A stretch of DNA of 64,000 nucleotides from Amphimedon queenslandica (lineage: Eukaryota > Porifera > Demospongiae > Haplosclerida > Niphatidae), in NCBI RefSeq assembly GCF_000090795.2, contig NW_003546297.1, positions 209,752-273,751 of the forward strand, read 5' to 3'. The notes below the pieces were generated by a model. It ran no database searches. It was not told the DNA's origin and saw only the letters and a program-made list of their open reading frames with translations. The translations under genes were made by a program, and so were the position numbers. Shown in pieces: positions 46,603 through 59,192 of the stretch; position 1 is the first letter of the stretch; each line of letters starts with the position of its first letter.

Positions 46603-49600
46603 TCAAATTGCATATCGAACTTCATGGAGTTCTTTCTGTGCCCTCTTTTGTGCAGCATCATAAAATGCTTTCCTCGTCACATCAGAGACCTGATTATAAA
46701 ACAACCTACACACACGTGCACACAATCAATACTGACAATCATCACAAGACAATTAGAAATAACGTTACCTCATTTGCTGCAATGAAGGTGTGACTTCAGC
46801 TAGTTCTGCTAAACGGCAACCACCTCTATCAGTGATGCCATTTTGTGTGAAACTGCAAAGTAGACAAGAAGTTAATAGGAATAATGATTGCATAATAACA
46901 TTTTTAGAATGTGCTAATCATAAGTGCTATAGACCTTAATTGTTTCAGGTTTGGAGCAACTTTAAGACTCTCAATCATGTCTTCAATACCATCATCACCA
47001 AGCTGGTTAAGATACAATCTAAATAAATTAAAAAATTATTTTATTAGCTACGAAACTTGTAATTGTAGGTACTTAGAACTAGCTATTTTGCACTTTCTGC
47101 TATGAAGAAATGTGACAAATTACATCAAGGTTTCTCACAGAATTTTGGCATAGCACTTAGGTTCTTGTCATCTTCGGCCAAATTTTGTAAAAATTCAAAA
47201 AGAAAATTTTTTTGTTTTTATAATTATTTTTCATTTTAATATTTTTTCTGATGCATATACTTGTTTTTATGTTGTGTAGAAAGTTTAAGCTGATTCCAAT
47301 CAGAACTGGATTTTTTATGAATTTTTAAATTTACTCCAAAATTGGGTTAAAGTCCCTGTACTACAGTACAGGGATTTTGGTCAAATTTTGCCAAAATTGA
47401 CTAGGAGAGAATTTTATATTTTTATAATTTTTTTCTGATGCATATACTTGTTTTTATGCCATGTTTCTAGAAAGTTTGAGCTGATTCCAATCAAAATTAA
47501 AATTTTTACGAATTTTTTAATTTACTCCAAAATTGGGCCAAAGTCCCTGTACTACAGTATAGGGATTTTGGTCAAATTTTGCCAAAATTGACTAAGAGAG
47601 AATTTTATATTTTTATAATTTTTCTGATGCATATACTTGTTTTTATGTTGGGTAGAAAGTTTGAGCTGATTCCGATCAAAATTGGATATTTTTTACAAAT
47701 TTATAAACAACACACCCAAATAATACATACATTATAGTGAATGCCATACTTGATGTAAAGCAAAAACTTACTCAAGTTGCTCAAGGTTTGACAGTTGTGA
47801 TATTATTTTGCTAAACAGTTGACCTGACTTGCTAGAAAGCTGACAGTCACGAAACCTATATGTAATATAGGATATTAATAGATACTGAAGTATTCAATAC
47901 TCGTACCCAAGCCTTTGCAATTGTTTACAGTTGACAAGTCCCGGCAATAAAGCTTCCAATCCTTCAGTACCGATTGGATTATAACTTGCGCTAAAAATAA
48001 AAATTATCACCAAAATGTTTCACAAAAATGAACGATACATTCAACATGTCCTTGCTATAAAAATCCATAACACAAGGGGCCAATTTCAAATTTAAACTTT
48101 TGACCTTGTCAAAGTCCGTAATCATGGTATCAATTATTTATATCAATTACATTAGACTTGTAAATATTCACTATTAAAACTCACTAGAACTGGATCAAAC
48201 TTCTCAAGTTACAAATAACTTTGCCAATGGTTTCGCCTGACTTGGGACCAAGATTATTCTTAGTCAGGCTAGAAATAGTAAACGATTAAATAGCAAAATG
48301 CAAACAACACACTTACACAAGAATGCGAAGATTAGTCATCGGTGAAATGACTGGTTGCAGCTCTAAGAGCTTTTGATTTTCAAGTTCATTACCATAAAGC
48401 CTGAAAATAGCCAAAATATCAAACAATTCTTTTCATTGGACTCGCGTAGGCGGGTACTAAGCAGTTGGGTTGTCATTCTGTCATTCTGTCCACACAGTTT
48501 AATTGATTTGTAAAAAAATTATCTTTTTGTTTGAGCAGTCTAGAGCTCTATTCCTTCTTCTAGCAACAGATAAAGTTGCTTTCTTTCATCTAGCTATGCT
48601 CTTGTAGCATCCCGTGGCACCAAAAGCTGTGACTGCTAAACCAGGGGACCTCTCTCCAGGTGAGAGCTCGTGTTTCACTCTACAGGGCCGAGATTTGCTT
48701 CAGAGGTAGAAAATCCAATCTAACGAAAAACAAAAAGAACGATTTTGTCCTAACTTCGTTGTTTGTGAGTTACAGTTGCTCAAAGTTTGTGATTTAGCCT
48801 CTTCGAGAATTTTTCAGGCGACACTGCGGAAAGCAGGAGCAACCAAACTCTCTCAGTCTCTTTTAAATATCTATAAAAATTTTCTGTGCCAACTCTTTCT
48901 TGGAATAGAGCTTCAGATGCTAAAATAAATTTCAGCTTTTCTTCTTTCTCCTACCCATGTGCCATGATTTAGTTATAGTTAGTTGTTGACCACACCCATA
49001 GGTTATTTTAATTATCATTATAACTATGCAGTCCATAATAATAATTTTTTTCAAATTGCTTAAAATATCACAGTACAAGTAATACATATCACTCAAGTGA
49101 ATTCCAGCAGGCGAGTCCATGCACCATAGTGCTTCATTAGTAAATGTATTATTACCTCAGTTCAGTAAGATGTGGCATTTTTTCTAATATATCAGTCAAC
49201 GGGCTCCCTCCTTCGTTGCCAAGAGGATTAAATTGTGATCTTACCCTAAATTCAAAAATAATTGTATATTTTATATTTGTACTTTTAAATGATCAAAACT
49301 CACTGCATATTTATGGCATTGGTAAAAACGGCTTTTACTTGATCCATTTGGTAATTCATAGCTCTAATTCCACCAGGACCAACTTGACAGTAATTCATGA
49401 CTAGCTCCCTCAGATCAAGAGGACACTGAGAGACTGAGTACCCAATAGCAGCACAGTCTGGAGAATTAAGAATGATATTACTAACATCAACCTTTCCGTT
49501 TCTCGATGCCAGGAAATCCCTGCAATTTTGAGTGCTGTACTCAGACTTCTGAGCTTCAAAAAGACAACGAGCAAGGAACAGTGTTTCACTGCCCTGGGTA

Positions 49601-52036
49601 CAATTTGCAGCTAAGATCTTACCAAAGTATGCTGGAGATGAGGGGCTGTATTTTGTGAGACCAAAGAAAAACCTCCAGAACTCTCTCAAATCGCTAGACC
49701 TTCCGTGTAACATAATATACTCCAGACACTTTTCAGAGCTAACTCTACTGAGGTAGTAAGCTCCCAGGAACTCTTGAACGGTCAAGTGCTGGAAACTGTA
49801 CTGTGGCTCTTCACCTGTTTGAATCTTTTTAGTATAATTGGACAAAATGCCCAAGCCATTCTTTGATAACTTTTTACGATTAGAGCGACTGCTAAAATGA
49901 TCGGGGAAGTTATCTATGAGATAACTGTTGTCAAAAATCAAGTGTGATTTGAGCTTTGTCTCAAACGCAATCATGCAGATTGTATGGAACAAATCCAATT
50001 CATCTTGTCCCTCCTCTTTCAGCTCTCTTTCTAAATCCTTGAAATCCCTAATGTTGATCATGTAGTCATCTGCCTCTTCTTTTTTTTTAATGTAGCGAAT
50101 AATGGAATGAGCAATGAACTGAGTATAGATCTCAGTCTCTGTCTCAGGGAGTGGATTACTGCCTTTGAACTGGTTAATGTACAGTATCATAGCTAAGTGT
50201 AGTGGTAGATAGCACATGTCCTTGACATTCGGATGACTATCAAGGTACGAGAGAAGGTCTTGTGCTTCACGAGGCGTATGAAGTGACTCATAGTATTGAG
50301 TGACATACTCTTTAATCTGCTCGGGCATAAAACCAATTATCTCAACATGTAGATCTCTGCTTTGTACAGGTACACAGCTAGAAGCAGTTGGACGAGATGA
50401 GACAATGACAGTGGCTAATGGTAGAAATTCTTTACGAATAATTTTCATGATGGCATCACTAGGATCGTTGCGTTTAGGGTACTCATCCAAGCCATCAAAA
50501 GCAAAGCAAATTCCTTTTCCGTTGACCTCATCAATTACCTTAGCTAATTCGTGGACTTTCTCCTTGTCTAAAAGGCATAAACTTACGGCATCTTCTAATT
50601 GAGGAAAGTCACTTTTACGAGCCAGCTCACGAAGTGAAATATGTAGTAATAGGTTGACATCATGTAAGCATTCTCCTTTTGCCCAGTCCTTGGCAACCTT
50701 AGTCAATAGAACTGTTTTACCAGCTCCAGGACGTCCACTGATGAGAATTTGTGCTTTTTGTAACAGCTTCCTAGCAAACACTTCCTCATACGTGACAGCA
50801 TCTTTATGTCGAGGAATGTCGTCTTCTGATTTTCTGAGGGTGCGGTGGGAGAAGTCATCATCTCGTGTGATACCAATATTCTTGACAAGAGCAAGGGTCA
50901 CATAGCGTGTACGATCAACTTTGGGCCAAGGAGAAAAGAAGTCACCAGTTGGAATATCATCCATGTCTTTGTATGTCACTTTTACCTTATTTGATAGCTC
51001 TGAAATGACATGTTGCGGATCTAAAATTATAAAAATGAATTATGATAACAATGTAAAGCCAAGAGCATGTTCTCATTGTACATTGTGTATTTATAGTTAT
51101 CATGTCCCTAGGGAACAGGGAAATACCACTTAGGTTTTAGTAGTACTTTCATCATAATCTTATACAAACACAGGTGTTACACTTTATACTATGGCACTAG
51201 AGCTATAGATATTAATGAAACAAATCTGTTTGTAAAATATCATGTTAATACTAGTCTGTGGAGCATCCCAACTTAACAGTATACAGCCTGCATGATTTAT
51301 CGCATGTAAGCATCACAATCAAACTCACAATATTTGTATTCCTTAATCCACATCATGCTTCGTTCAAGTTTTTGCACAGTTAACTCTGGACAGACTGTAA
51401 AAAAAATTTGATTAAATTTAAATTTTACAGAAATTACAAATAATTATATGTACCCTTATGAATCAGTTCTTTAGCAAAAGTTAACACTTTTGAATACTCT
51501 GCATTGGTCGTAAGTGCTGAAAAGATGAAGAAAAGCCCAGTCTCATCATGAGTGTGAACATATTCTCCATTTTCAATATATTTAAATAGCTTGTAGCTAT
51601 CAGAGTAACTCTCTGAGTTGATCCTACACATAGAGCAAATACTTTCAAGGAATGATGAACGGAGGTCATTGTCAAGCTTTCGATACACTCGTACAATGAA
51701 GCATCTCATTTGAATTGCTTTGAAATCCTCCTTTTCAAAATTACTCTCAAAACTTATTAATGGCTGAATGGATGAGGGTTTTGGAACACATTGACTCAGC
51801 CCCAGATGGCTTAATAATGTGTGAAAAAATGGAATTACTTCGTTAGGATCAAAACCGCTTTTTTGCAGGTGAACGCATAGTTTACGAAAGCCACTACCAG
51901 AAAAACCAGGGATCAGGTACGATAAGTCGATATTTTGGTCTTTTAGTTTATTGTCGAGGTCTATGACTTCTTTCGCCTGGCTTTTGTTCATTCCCTCCAT
52001 AGATACTACTGTTCCCTCTAACTGTGACAAGGACAT
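46603..52036 (-). CDS. NLR-type receptor (death-fold-like N terminus, NACHT, LRR)
   Basis: Intracellular innate-immunity-type NTPase. Eleven exons: 51454..52036, 51329..51394, 49304..51020, 49156..49245, 48317..48400, 48185..48268, 47907..47990, 47772..47855, 46935..47018, 46769..46852, 46603..46705; 3063 nt, 1020 aa. Exon 1 (194 codons) is an all-helical death-fold-like region ending LFKYIENGEY. Exon 3 has the NACHT: Walker A GRPGAGKTVLL, Walker B CFAFDGLDEYP, sensor VIVSSRPTA, then YSFQHLTVQEFLGAYYL, the usual NACHT winged-helix/HD2 block. Then one LRR per exon; six consecutive exons are exactly 84 nt with the same phase. The last exon ends KELHEVRYAI. The matching LRR exon layout is known for animal NLRs. 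Confidence 0.87.
47160..47700 (+). repeat. intronic repeat, ~3 units (orientation A)
   Basis: In an NLR intron. TCTGATGCATATACTTGTTTTTATG recurs three times (first 20 bases shown in each), about 177-195 bp apart, each with TAGAAAGTTTGAGCTGATTCC-like sequence and CCCTGTACTACAGTACAGGG variants. Confidence 0.75.
48401..49155. other. long NLR intron between LRR exons
   Basis: About 755 bp, much longer than the neighbouring LRR introns. I found no further 84-nt LRR exon on either side of it. The segment 48430-48920 has a different composition from its flanks and may be an insertion, but no inverted termini or target duplication were found. Confidence 0.4.
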
Positions 52037-52110
52037 TTTTACGCGTCTACGTCTGTGTCTGTCGTGTCACGCCCTAATTGAATTCTATTATCAATAGTTC
52101 AATACAATGA

Positions 52111-52215
52111 TAATACCATTGTTAGTGATAATACTATTGTTAGTGATAATACTATTGTTAGTGATAATACTATTGTTAGTGATAATACTATTGTTAGTGA
52201 TAATACTATTGCTGT
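52111..52215. repeat. 18-bp minisatellite
   Basis: The unit ATTGTTAGTGATAATACT is repeated about five times from 52118, just past the 3' end of the death-fold gene and ahead of the NLR start. A run of open frame on the minus strand (repeating VLSLTI) comes from it and is not a gene. Confidence 0.85.
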
Positions 52216-52279
52216 ATAATAAAATTGAGTTGATCTACATGTGAAGCATAATAGTGAAGCAAAAATAGTACTGTCACAG

Positions 52280-53817
52280 TTAATTATCACCAGGAACAGA
52301 ATTTCCAGTATTTGAAAGTTCTGTTTGTGTTCCAGTTGCATCATTTGGTTCAATTGAATTAGCTTGAGCTGTAGTAGGAAAGGGGAGGGGTGGAGATTCC
52401 TAAAATAATTATTAACAAAATGATGTAATATGAAATTGAGTACTAACATTAGCAATAGGAGGATAAGTCATTTGTCGCTGTGTGTTTGATAAATGAGGAG
52501 CCCTAAGATGACGAAAGGATGAAGTATCAGAGGTCGCCCTTGAGCGTGTATCAGTGACTGAAGAAGTTGCACTACTAGATGTAGTACCAACACAGAGCTC
52601 ATCATGTGGGCTATAAGCAGGTGGTGGCCCTGGTGGGTGAGCTTCTTCATTGCCCACTGAATGGCTAAACCTTTCCTTTGGATCACTTGGAGGGATAGTA
52701 GCCAAAACTAAAAATATAAATTATCGGAAATTTGTAATGAGAGACTTACTTTCTTCCTGAAGGATGACTTTTGGCTTTAATTTTTCTAATGAAGCTTCTG
52801 TAAAAAAATAATTGTTAAATATACTGTGGAAATAGAGTAAAGCACCAGGTATATTTCAATGCAGTTGCTAGATCTATACCGTATAGCGGGAAATTTTCAA
52901 GGATAGCAAATTTCGCGAATTTTGTGGATTTTTTCATGATTCGCGAAATTAAATTCCTTGAAAATCATTTTAATACAGTACAAGATGGCAAATTAGTGGA
53001 AATTCGTGAAAATTAATTCTGCAAACTTCCAGATACGGATCATTCGCGAAATTTATTATCCTCGAAAAAAACCTGCTATACAGTATCTACGTGTACATCT
53101 ATGTTTGTTAATGATATTCATTGCTAGATACGCTATGGATGTGGTGGGAAACTGAGAAAGGTTTATATTTTCTGAAGCTGGCACAAAATTCATAAACTTT
53201 AATAGATTATACGTAGCCTCTCACTTAAACTCACCAAAGTCTCCCAGTGCAGTTTGTAACTGGGGATCCATACTGAGAACGCTCCTAATGGTTTTAAGCT
53301 TGTTAGGCTCAATTGTGGCACTGTCCTCTAAATATTTATAAAGGGGGAAGCTGGTATCAGAGCAGGCCTCAACAGAAAAAGGAACCAGCATACCGATGTT
53401 TTCGAGGAATGTTTCTACAAGCCCGCTTTCACGTAACTTGATGTCAAGAGCTATAAGAATAGCTCTCATGGAGATCAAGGCTTCTTTACGGTCATGATCA
53501 TCGTCATTCGCCAGACATTTATTTAATAATTCAAATCCATCTCTTTTTACCAAAGAAGGGTCTATGCCTTTTACGAGCTCCTTTGCTTGTGTAATGCAGC
53601 CGGAGAGCTTCATGACCATCACAACAAAACTGAAACGTTCTTGGTTCGTGTCACAACCATACTTCTCCTTAGCCACGTTAAACACTTGCGCCAAATTAAC
53701 ATCCTTTTGTTTTCGAAGAAGATAAGATATAGCTTTTTTATTGTAGGGAGCTATCTGAGAATTAAAATCGTTAATACGCCTCAAGAGAAAGACAACATCG
53801 TCCCAACGATCCTCCAT
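52280..53817 (-). CDS. death-fold-like protein with Pro/Ser-rich tail, paralogous to NLR exon 1
   Basis: Four exons: 53235..53817, 52750..52797, 52448..52707 and 52280..52399; 1011 nt, 336 aa. Met at 53817 (MEDRWDD) is preferred over an upstream in-frame Met at 53892 because it makes exon 1 583 nt, the same as exon 1 of the NLR, with the same phase. The first 194 residues are helical, with LRESGLVETFLENI and FPLYKYLEDSATIEPNKLKT, recalling the death effector domain end (LF..LE..gl....L..L). The NLR has ..RSSFLES.. and LFKYIEN in the same places. The tail is Pro/Ser/Thr-rich with PPGPPPAYSPHDE, a PPxY motif. No NACHT. Could be a partner or adaptor; function is inferred. Confidence 0.7.
52877..53085. 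mobile_element. MITE-like element, 209 bp
   Basis: Terminal inverted repeats of about 40 bp with mismatches: left TACCGTATAGCGGG..AAATTTCGCGAA, right reverse complement TACTGTATAGCAGG..AAATTTCGCGAA. The ends begin TA..., suggesting a Tc1/mariner- or pogo-type TA target. It lies in intron 1 of the death-fold gene. Confidence 0.75.
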
Positions 53818-53921
53818 AAAGCCCACCGGCCGCGCAGTGTAGCACAAATTAAAGCCACGCCCGGACCCCACCACCGAATTTTCAATTTTCATTTTTCAAC
53901 TGGACAGCTAAGCATTGCAGT

Positions 53922-56900
53922 ATGGTCTTCATACGATTCGTCCTCCTCTTCTTTTGTAACAGTCTCTTGCTATTAGAAGCTCATGTTTTCATTAGTCCAC
54001 TCTCAAAGATCAATCATAGTAGAGTGAGGAGGCAACCCAGTAAGTAGCTAGATGCATAAACCTCCACCATCCTTGATGATAATTTTGATTCTCTCATAAT
54101 CAGGTTCTACTGTGAGCACAGTGGTGCAACCTGCTACAATAAACAGTTCCTACCAGTGGTTTAATGTACAAGTTTCGGGTGTGTCTAGCCCCAATGAAGA
54201 CAATTGGATTGGTCTCTTCACTCTAGCAGACAACGAGACTGAAATTAATGCAACGAGCCATGCCCCTGTTAAGTTCCAGTACCTTAATGTAGATACTGGG
54301 TACCTAACAAGTGGGAATGCACAGTTGGATTTTTACGCTATCAACATGAGACACGATTACATGTTTGGGTTCTTCACTGGAGGTAAGTTTGTCATGTGAT
54401 CTGCTGTTTGCAAGGTATATGATTATTATTGTCGTAAGATTAACAGAGCTAATCCTTATCAGTGTCCTGCTTCTGTGTACTATTATACTCATAAATTCAT
54501 TTTTAGCAAAACATATGTGCAAATAGCCTCTTCATTATAGTTTAACTTTTAATAGGTCTAGATTCACCTGTTCTTATGTCTACTTCTGAAAGAATAGTCA
54601 ATCTCAATCCTAATCAACCTTTACAAGGACACTTGGCACTCACTTTAGAAATAGACAAGATTGTGTATGTCATTTGAAGATTATAATAATTATACTATCA
54701 TAATTATGACTATCTTGCTATATAGATTGCAATGGGTCACTAAGAATACAACTGATCCATTAGTACGCTGGGGAACAGAGAGTAGGAACTATCAATATAC
54801 AAAACAAGTGAGAAATAAGAAAAAGAGAAGAGAGGGGGAAGGAAGAGAGAGAGAGAGAGATTATGTATAAATAAACACAGGCTAACAACAGCAAATACAC
54901 TGTCAATGACATGTGTGGATCTCCTGCTAACGATTATGGTTGGATGGACCCAGGAACCATTCATACTGTTACAATGGACAAGTAAGTTTGACATTATGTC
55001 TGATAAATTAAGAGCACTCATGAGTATGTCAATATAAGGCTGGTTTGTCACTTGATCTAATCATAGTTTGTTTATCATGCACATGCTAAGCATGTGACTT
55101 GAATCAATATTCATATTTTAAAGTGGATCTTTATTATGTGTCTTGATTAGTTAATCTGTATTAAAGTTAAGCATTCACTCAATTATTGTTTTGTTACTAT
55201 TTAATAGTTTAAGTCCATCTACTCGTTATTATTATCAGTTTGGATCAAACACCTGGGGCTGGAGTGATGAGTTCACCTTCAAGTCCCCTCCTGTCACTGG
55301 CCCTGATACTCCTGTTAGAATAATCACTTATGGAGGTAAGCTAGGTACAAGAGCACCTGTTGTTTGCATAGTTTTGCTGACACGTTACCCACTGTGTCCA
55401 TGTACATGTAAAGGAGTACATGTTTATGATAACCTACTATTGGCATAGTAAGAACATGTATTACTATTAACATGCCATAGTAATTGCACTGTGCTGCTGA
55501 GTCATAATATTATAATGTACCCGCTATTCACTAGAAAACTAGGTCAGCATGTAGCAAACATATAGTATCTGTTCATGAACAATGACAATGCAATTATGTA
55601 CTATGGACTAGATTAACTGTCTTTGACCCAATGCTGTTATTATCAACCCGAAATAATCCATTGCTTTCTATGCATAGATTTAGGCCATGGGGTTCCTGAT
55701 AATACATTGCAGATCAAGAAGCTTGAGCAAGCATCCCTCAATACCACTAAGAACGTGTACAGTGAAATTAATGAAACTGAACTGATTGTACACATTGGAG
55801 ATCTGAGCTATGCTGTTGGATTCAGTGCACAGGTAAGACCTAGCTTATTAGAGCTTATTGACCATTGATTGTACATGTACATACATTGAGGGCTAGAACT
55901 GCTCTGTTGTATAATCAATTGTTATTACAACCTTTGGCATAATCCATAAGGGAATTCCTTGTGTTACAAGTTAACATTTATGGGGTTTGGTGGTTACTTA
56001 AAATTAATATTAATTTAAGCCTCATGAATGTTGTCATCTTGTTTATTGGTTGATAGAAACAACTGCAGGTGTGTATCTCACGTAATATGATATCACTATA
56101 TACTGCACTATTAGTACACAATGTAACATTGTTATGACTATTATCATTATTAATAGTGGGATGAATATTACAATGAGGTTGAGAAGCTAGCTGCGAATTC
56201 TCCTTATATGGTGTGTGCTGGTAATCACGAAGCAGACTGGCCTAACACTACGTATGACTGATATTTAACTTTATAAATAAACACATTACTATTATTATTT
56301 AATTTATGTATTGTAGGTCATATTTTCAAAGCAAAGACTCAGGTGGAGAGTGTAATATACCATACATATACAGGAATCAAATGCCAAGAGTCTCACCTGT
56401 CAAACCATGGTGAATTAATTTTTTTAATTTTGTCTGACTCAAGTTCCATGCACTAAAATACAGTCATTATATGCATGTAGTTTTTGGTCAGGCTACCATT
56501 CTTTTAAATCCTCTTTAGAATGATTTCAGTCTATGTCTGTTTATACCTTATTATTAATTTTCATTTCAGGTACGGGTTTGATTTTGGCTGTGTTCATTTT
56601 GTCATAATGAACTCAGAGGATAATTTCACAATGGGGACTGAACAGTACAGGTTTCTGGTTCAGCATCTTGCTAGTGTGAACCGTACAGCCACACCATGGC
56701 TGGTATTCACTGGACACAGGTCATAAATGCATTACAATACTTACACTATAAAAATATACATAATCATTTTATATTTTATTTATGCTAATCAACATGTTGA
56801 CAACATAATTTTTGTCATTTAGTAATTGCTGACATGCACACGACAAATTAATCAGTTGTTCTATTTTAGGCCAATGTATGTTGATAGTACCAGCATTGAA

Positions 56901-57855
56901 GAACCATACGGAATGCAACCAATAGCCAAACTGTTGAGAAATAACTTGGAGGATTTGCTTATAGTAAGTAATCTTTATATTTTACATTTTCTAAGCTAAA
57001 AATTCTTAGTTTCAAAGCCACCTTTTACATTTTTGTACACACTAGTGCCCTAGCTTGTGTTTTATAAAAAGCTTAATGCAATTTTACAAATTCTTGAGTT
57101 AAGTGTCTGTAAAATTATACTTATTATATAACCACAAGCTAAGGTATTTCCTAAAATTGGTTTTATTATTTTTTATTGATATTATCTTCTATTGCATCAT
57201 TTAGCAATACAATGTAAGTCTGGCTCTATGGGGACACCACCATACTTACCAGAGGACATGTAAAGTATACCGTAGCCAATGCACTGATAATGGTATTACA
57301 CATGTTATCATTGGGATGGCAGGACGCCCACTACTGCAAGACTTTGAGTAAGTTTGCATTACTAAAATGATCTGGTTCTAAATTGTTTTCTCTTATTAGA
57401 CCAAATCGCCCAAGCTATTTTGAATATCTTGATGATCAGGTAAGGTCCCTTATATGTACATGTAGCCTAATTTTGAGTAACTTTAAAAATCTTTTTTTTA
57501 ATTCAATGTTGATCAGAACCAGCTCAAACTTGCTACACAACATAAGTACATGTATATGCATCAGAAAAAAGTATAAAATGGAAAATTCTCTGCTAGTCAT
57601 TTTAAATGAAATTTGTGTACTATAAGTACAAGGCCTTTATTACTATTATCTTATAACTTGTAGCATTATGGATACACAAGGCTCCAAGCTAACTCAACTA
57701 CACTAACTCTACAGTATATCAGGAATGATGATCTCCAAGTACATGATGAGGTGGTGCTTAGCACAACAACAATGAACAGTGGCGTGGCAAAAGAATCTAC
57801 ATCTTTGCTAGTCCTATTTATAATTGTATTATTGTCTGTGTTTGCATTGATTTAG
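53922..57855 (+). CDS. purple acid phosphatase (metallophosphoesterase), ACP7-like
   Basis: Secreted or GPI-anchored binuclear metal phosphatase. Fourteen exons: 53922..54039, 54104..54382, 54556..54664, 54726..54807, 54881..54981, 55208..55335, 55678..55832, 56157..56251, 56317..56409, 56570..56719, 56870..56963, 57205..57347, 57400..57439, 57664..57855; 1779 nt, 592 aa. Signal peptide 1-20 (MVFIRFVLLFFCNSLLLLEA), N-terminal fibronectin-like domain, then all five metal-ligand blocks in order: YGDLGHG, HIGDLSYA, AGNHEADW, VFTGHRPMY and GHHHTYQRT. A hydrophobic C terminus follows Ser/Thr, consistent with GPI attachment. Head-to-head (104 bp) with the death-fold gene. Confidence 0.9.
57455..57645 (-). 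repeat. single copy of the intronic repeat (orientation B)
   Basis: In the last intron of the phosphatase gene. AACCAGCTCAAACTTGCTAC, ACATGTATATGCATCAG and a CTATAAGTACA remnant of the palindrome. Confidence 0.65.
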
Positions 57856-58002
57856 CTTGATTGCTACTGAAAGGTATTTGTGGTGTCATGTATTTCAATT
57901 TATTGTTCAGTGTATAATGAAAACTAAAATATCTCATTTAGAGTTTATTGATTTGTAATCATTTCTTGTTGTAAAGTAGAAATTTAAAGAATAACTAAAA
58001 TT

Positions 58003-59127
58003 TTAGTTAACAATCTTTTTTGCTTCATCATAAAGTAATGGAAACAATGTTTTGATTTCTTCAATAATATCAGAAAAGTTATCAAATTCTTTTTTAATGA
58101 CCAGCTCGTGAGTATTGCTGTCTTCTTTGTAGAGTAACTTGTCACGAAGCACAAGTGCTTGCCCACCATTTGGAAATAGAATGATTCGTAAGCTAGTATG
58201 AAAAACTAAATGATCAGAAGAAGAATAGATCAGTGACATGGAGGAATCAAAGAATGAGAGATCACGAGGCATAGGATCAATGATACATGCAACTCTCCAG
58301 CTGGCACTAGTTGTTGCTGCATCACTGCCTGGTCTAAAGTCACCTTTCTTATGTAGACGAATGATCATTAAAGACTCATCCTTCTCTTCTTTTGCAAATT
58401 TATACTCGAGGAAGGAATGCTGGTATACTTTTGATTCTTTTTCAAAATTAATCGGAATTGCTTCAAATGTTGGGTAGCCGCTTCCAACGTCAATCAGATA
58501 TTTCTCATTGTCGATTTCTGCTATCGTCATAATGTGATCGTTGTTTGTTTTGATTGAGCTGCAAATGTGGCGCACATTAAATCCCAGTGCCTCTGTGAAA
58601 TATTTCATAAAAGTGTTAACTGTGTAGCAGAGACCCCCACGTCCTGAAAGTACCTCAGTTTTTGCCAGTGGCGGAGCTGGAACTAAACTGATGCCCGGGC
58701 CCGGATGTGGGTGTGTCCACTTTCTAACTTTTTCTTTGGGTATTTTACTTGAAAAGTGCTTGCTAATTACTTATATGCACCTGTATACCCTGTTAGTACT
58801 CTAGTGAGGCTTGTGGTTGGCTTTATCTAAACTTTAGGGAAGGAATTGTTTACATTGCATCTAATGAATCTCATTACAGAGCTTTGATGCCCGGGCCTAG
58901 GCCCGGGTGGGCCCGGGTTCAGCTCCGCCACTGGTTTTTGCCTCTTCTAAAGTTGGTTGTCTCCTTTTCTCCAGTGGTATGGCCTGTAAAGTCACACTTT
59001 GAAACGGAACATTTTCATAGAAAGCAAAAATGAGTTCATTTAAAAGACTCAAGGAGCTCTCTTTTTGATGCACAGAAACCTTTAACACATCAGAAGCAAA
59101 ATTCACAGCCTCCTGGTAACTCAGCAT
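58003..59127 (-). CDS. arylamine N-acetyltransferase, reading frame interrupted by a hAT MITE
   Basis: Acetyl-CoA-dependent N-acetyltransferase family. The 5' part (58942..59127; MLSYQEAVNFASDVL.. NVPFQSVTLQ, the VPFE-like block) and the 3' part (58003..58665) belong to one frame: RGGLCYTVN with the catalytic Cys, NDHIMTIAE with the His and YLIDVGSGYP with the Asp. The 268-bp MITE between them puts a stop soon after the junction. Leaving out the element and one 8-bp duplication gives 849 nt in frame, 282 aa, the usual NAT size. Whether this is a null allele, or the element is spliced out as an intron, cannot be decided here. Only 65 bp from the divergent PhyH start. Confidence 0.85.
58666..58933. 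mobile_element. hAT-type MITE inside the NAT coding region
   Basis: 268 bp with perfect 14-bp terminal inverted repeats CAGTGGCGGAGCTG and a perfect 8-bp target duplication GTTTTTGC at 58658..58665 and 58934..58941. CAG..GGCGG termini with 8-bp duplications are typical of hAT transposons. A GC-rich internal inverted repeat (GATGCCCGGGCCTAGGCCCG region) is also present. No coding capacity. The unmutated ends and duplication indicate a recent insertion. Confidence 0.92.
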
Positions 59128-59192
59128 TGCGCAATCAGTATGTCTTATCCAGCCACACCCATTTTCTTATTAACACCTATTGTTGAATGAAC

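Noticed and set aside
52099-52455. 118-codon minus-strand frame with repeating VLSLTI
   Set aside because: Half is translated minisatellite, and the rest is another frame of the last exon of the death-fold gene.
59140-59192. Earlier ATG at 59140 as the PhyH start
   Set aside because: It reads into a stop at TGA, and no donor in it joins the next exon in frame; the ATG at 59193 is in frame with the enzyme.
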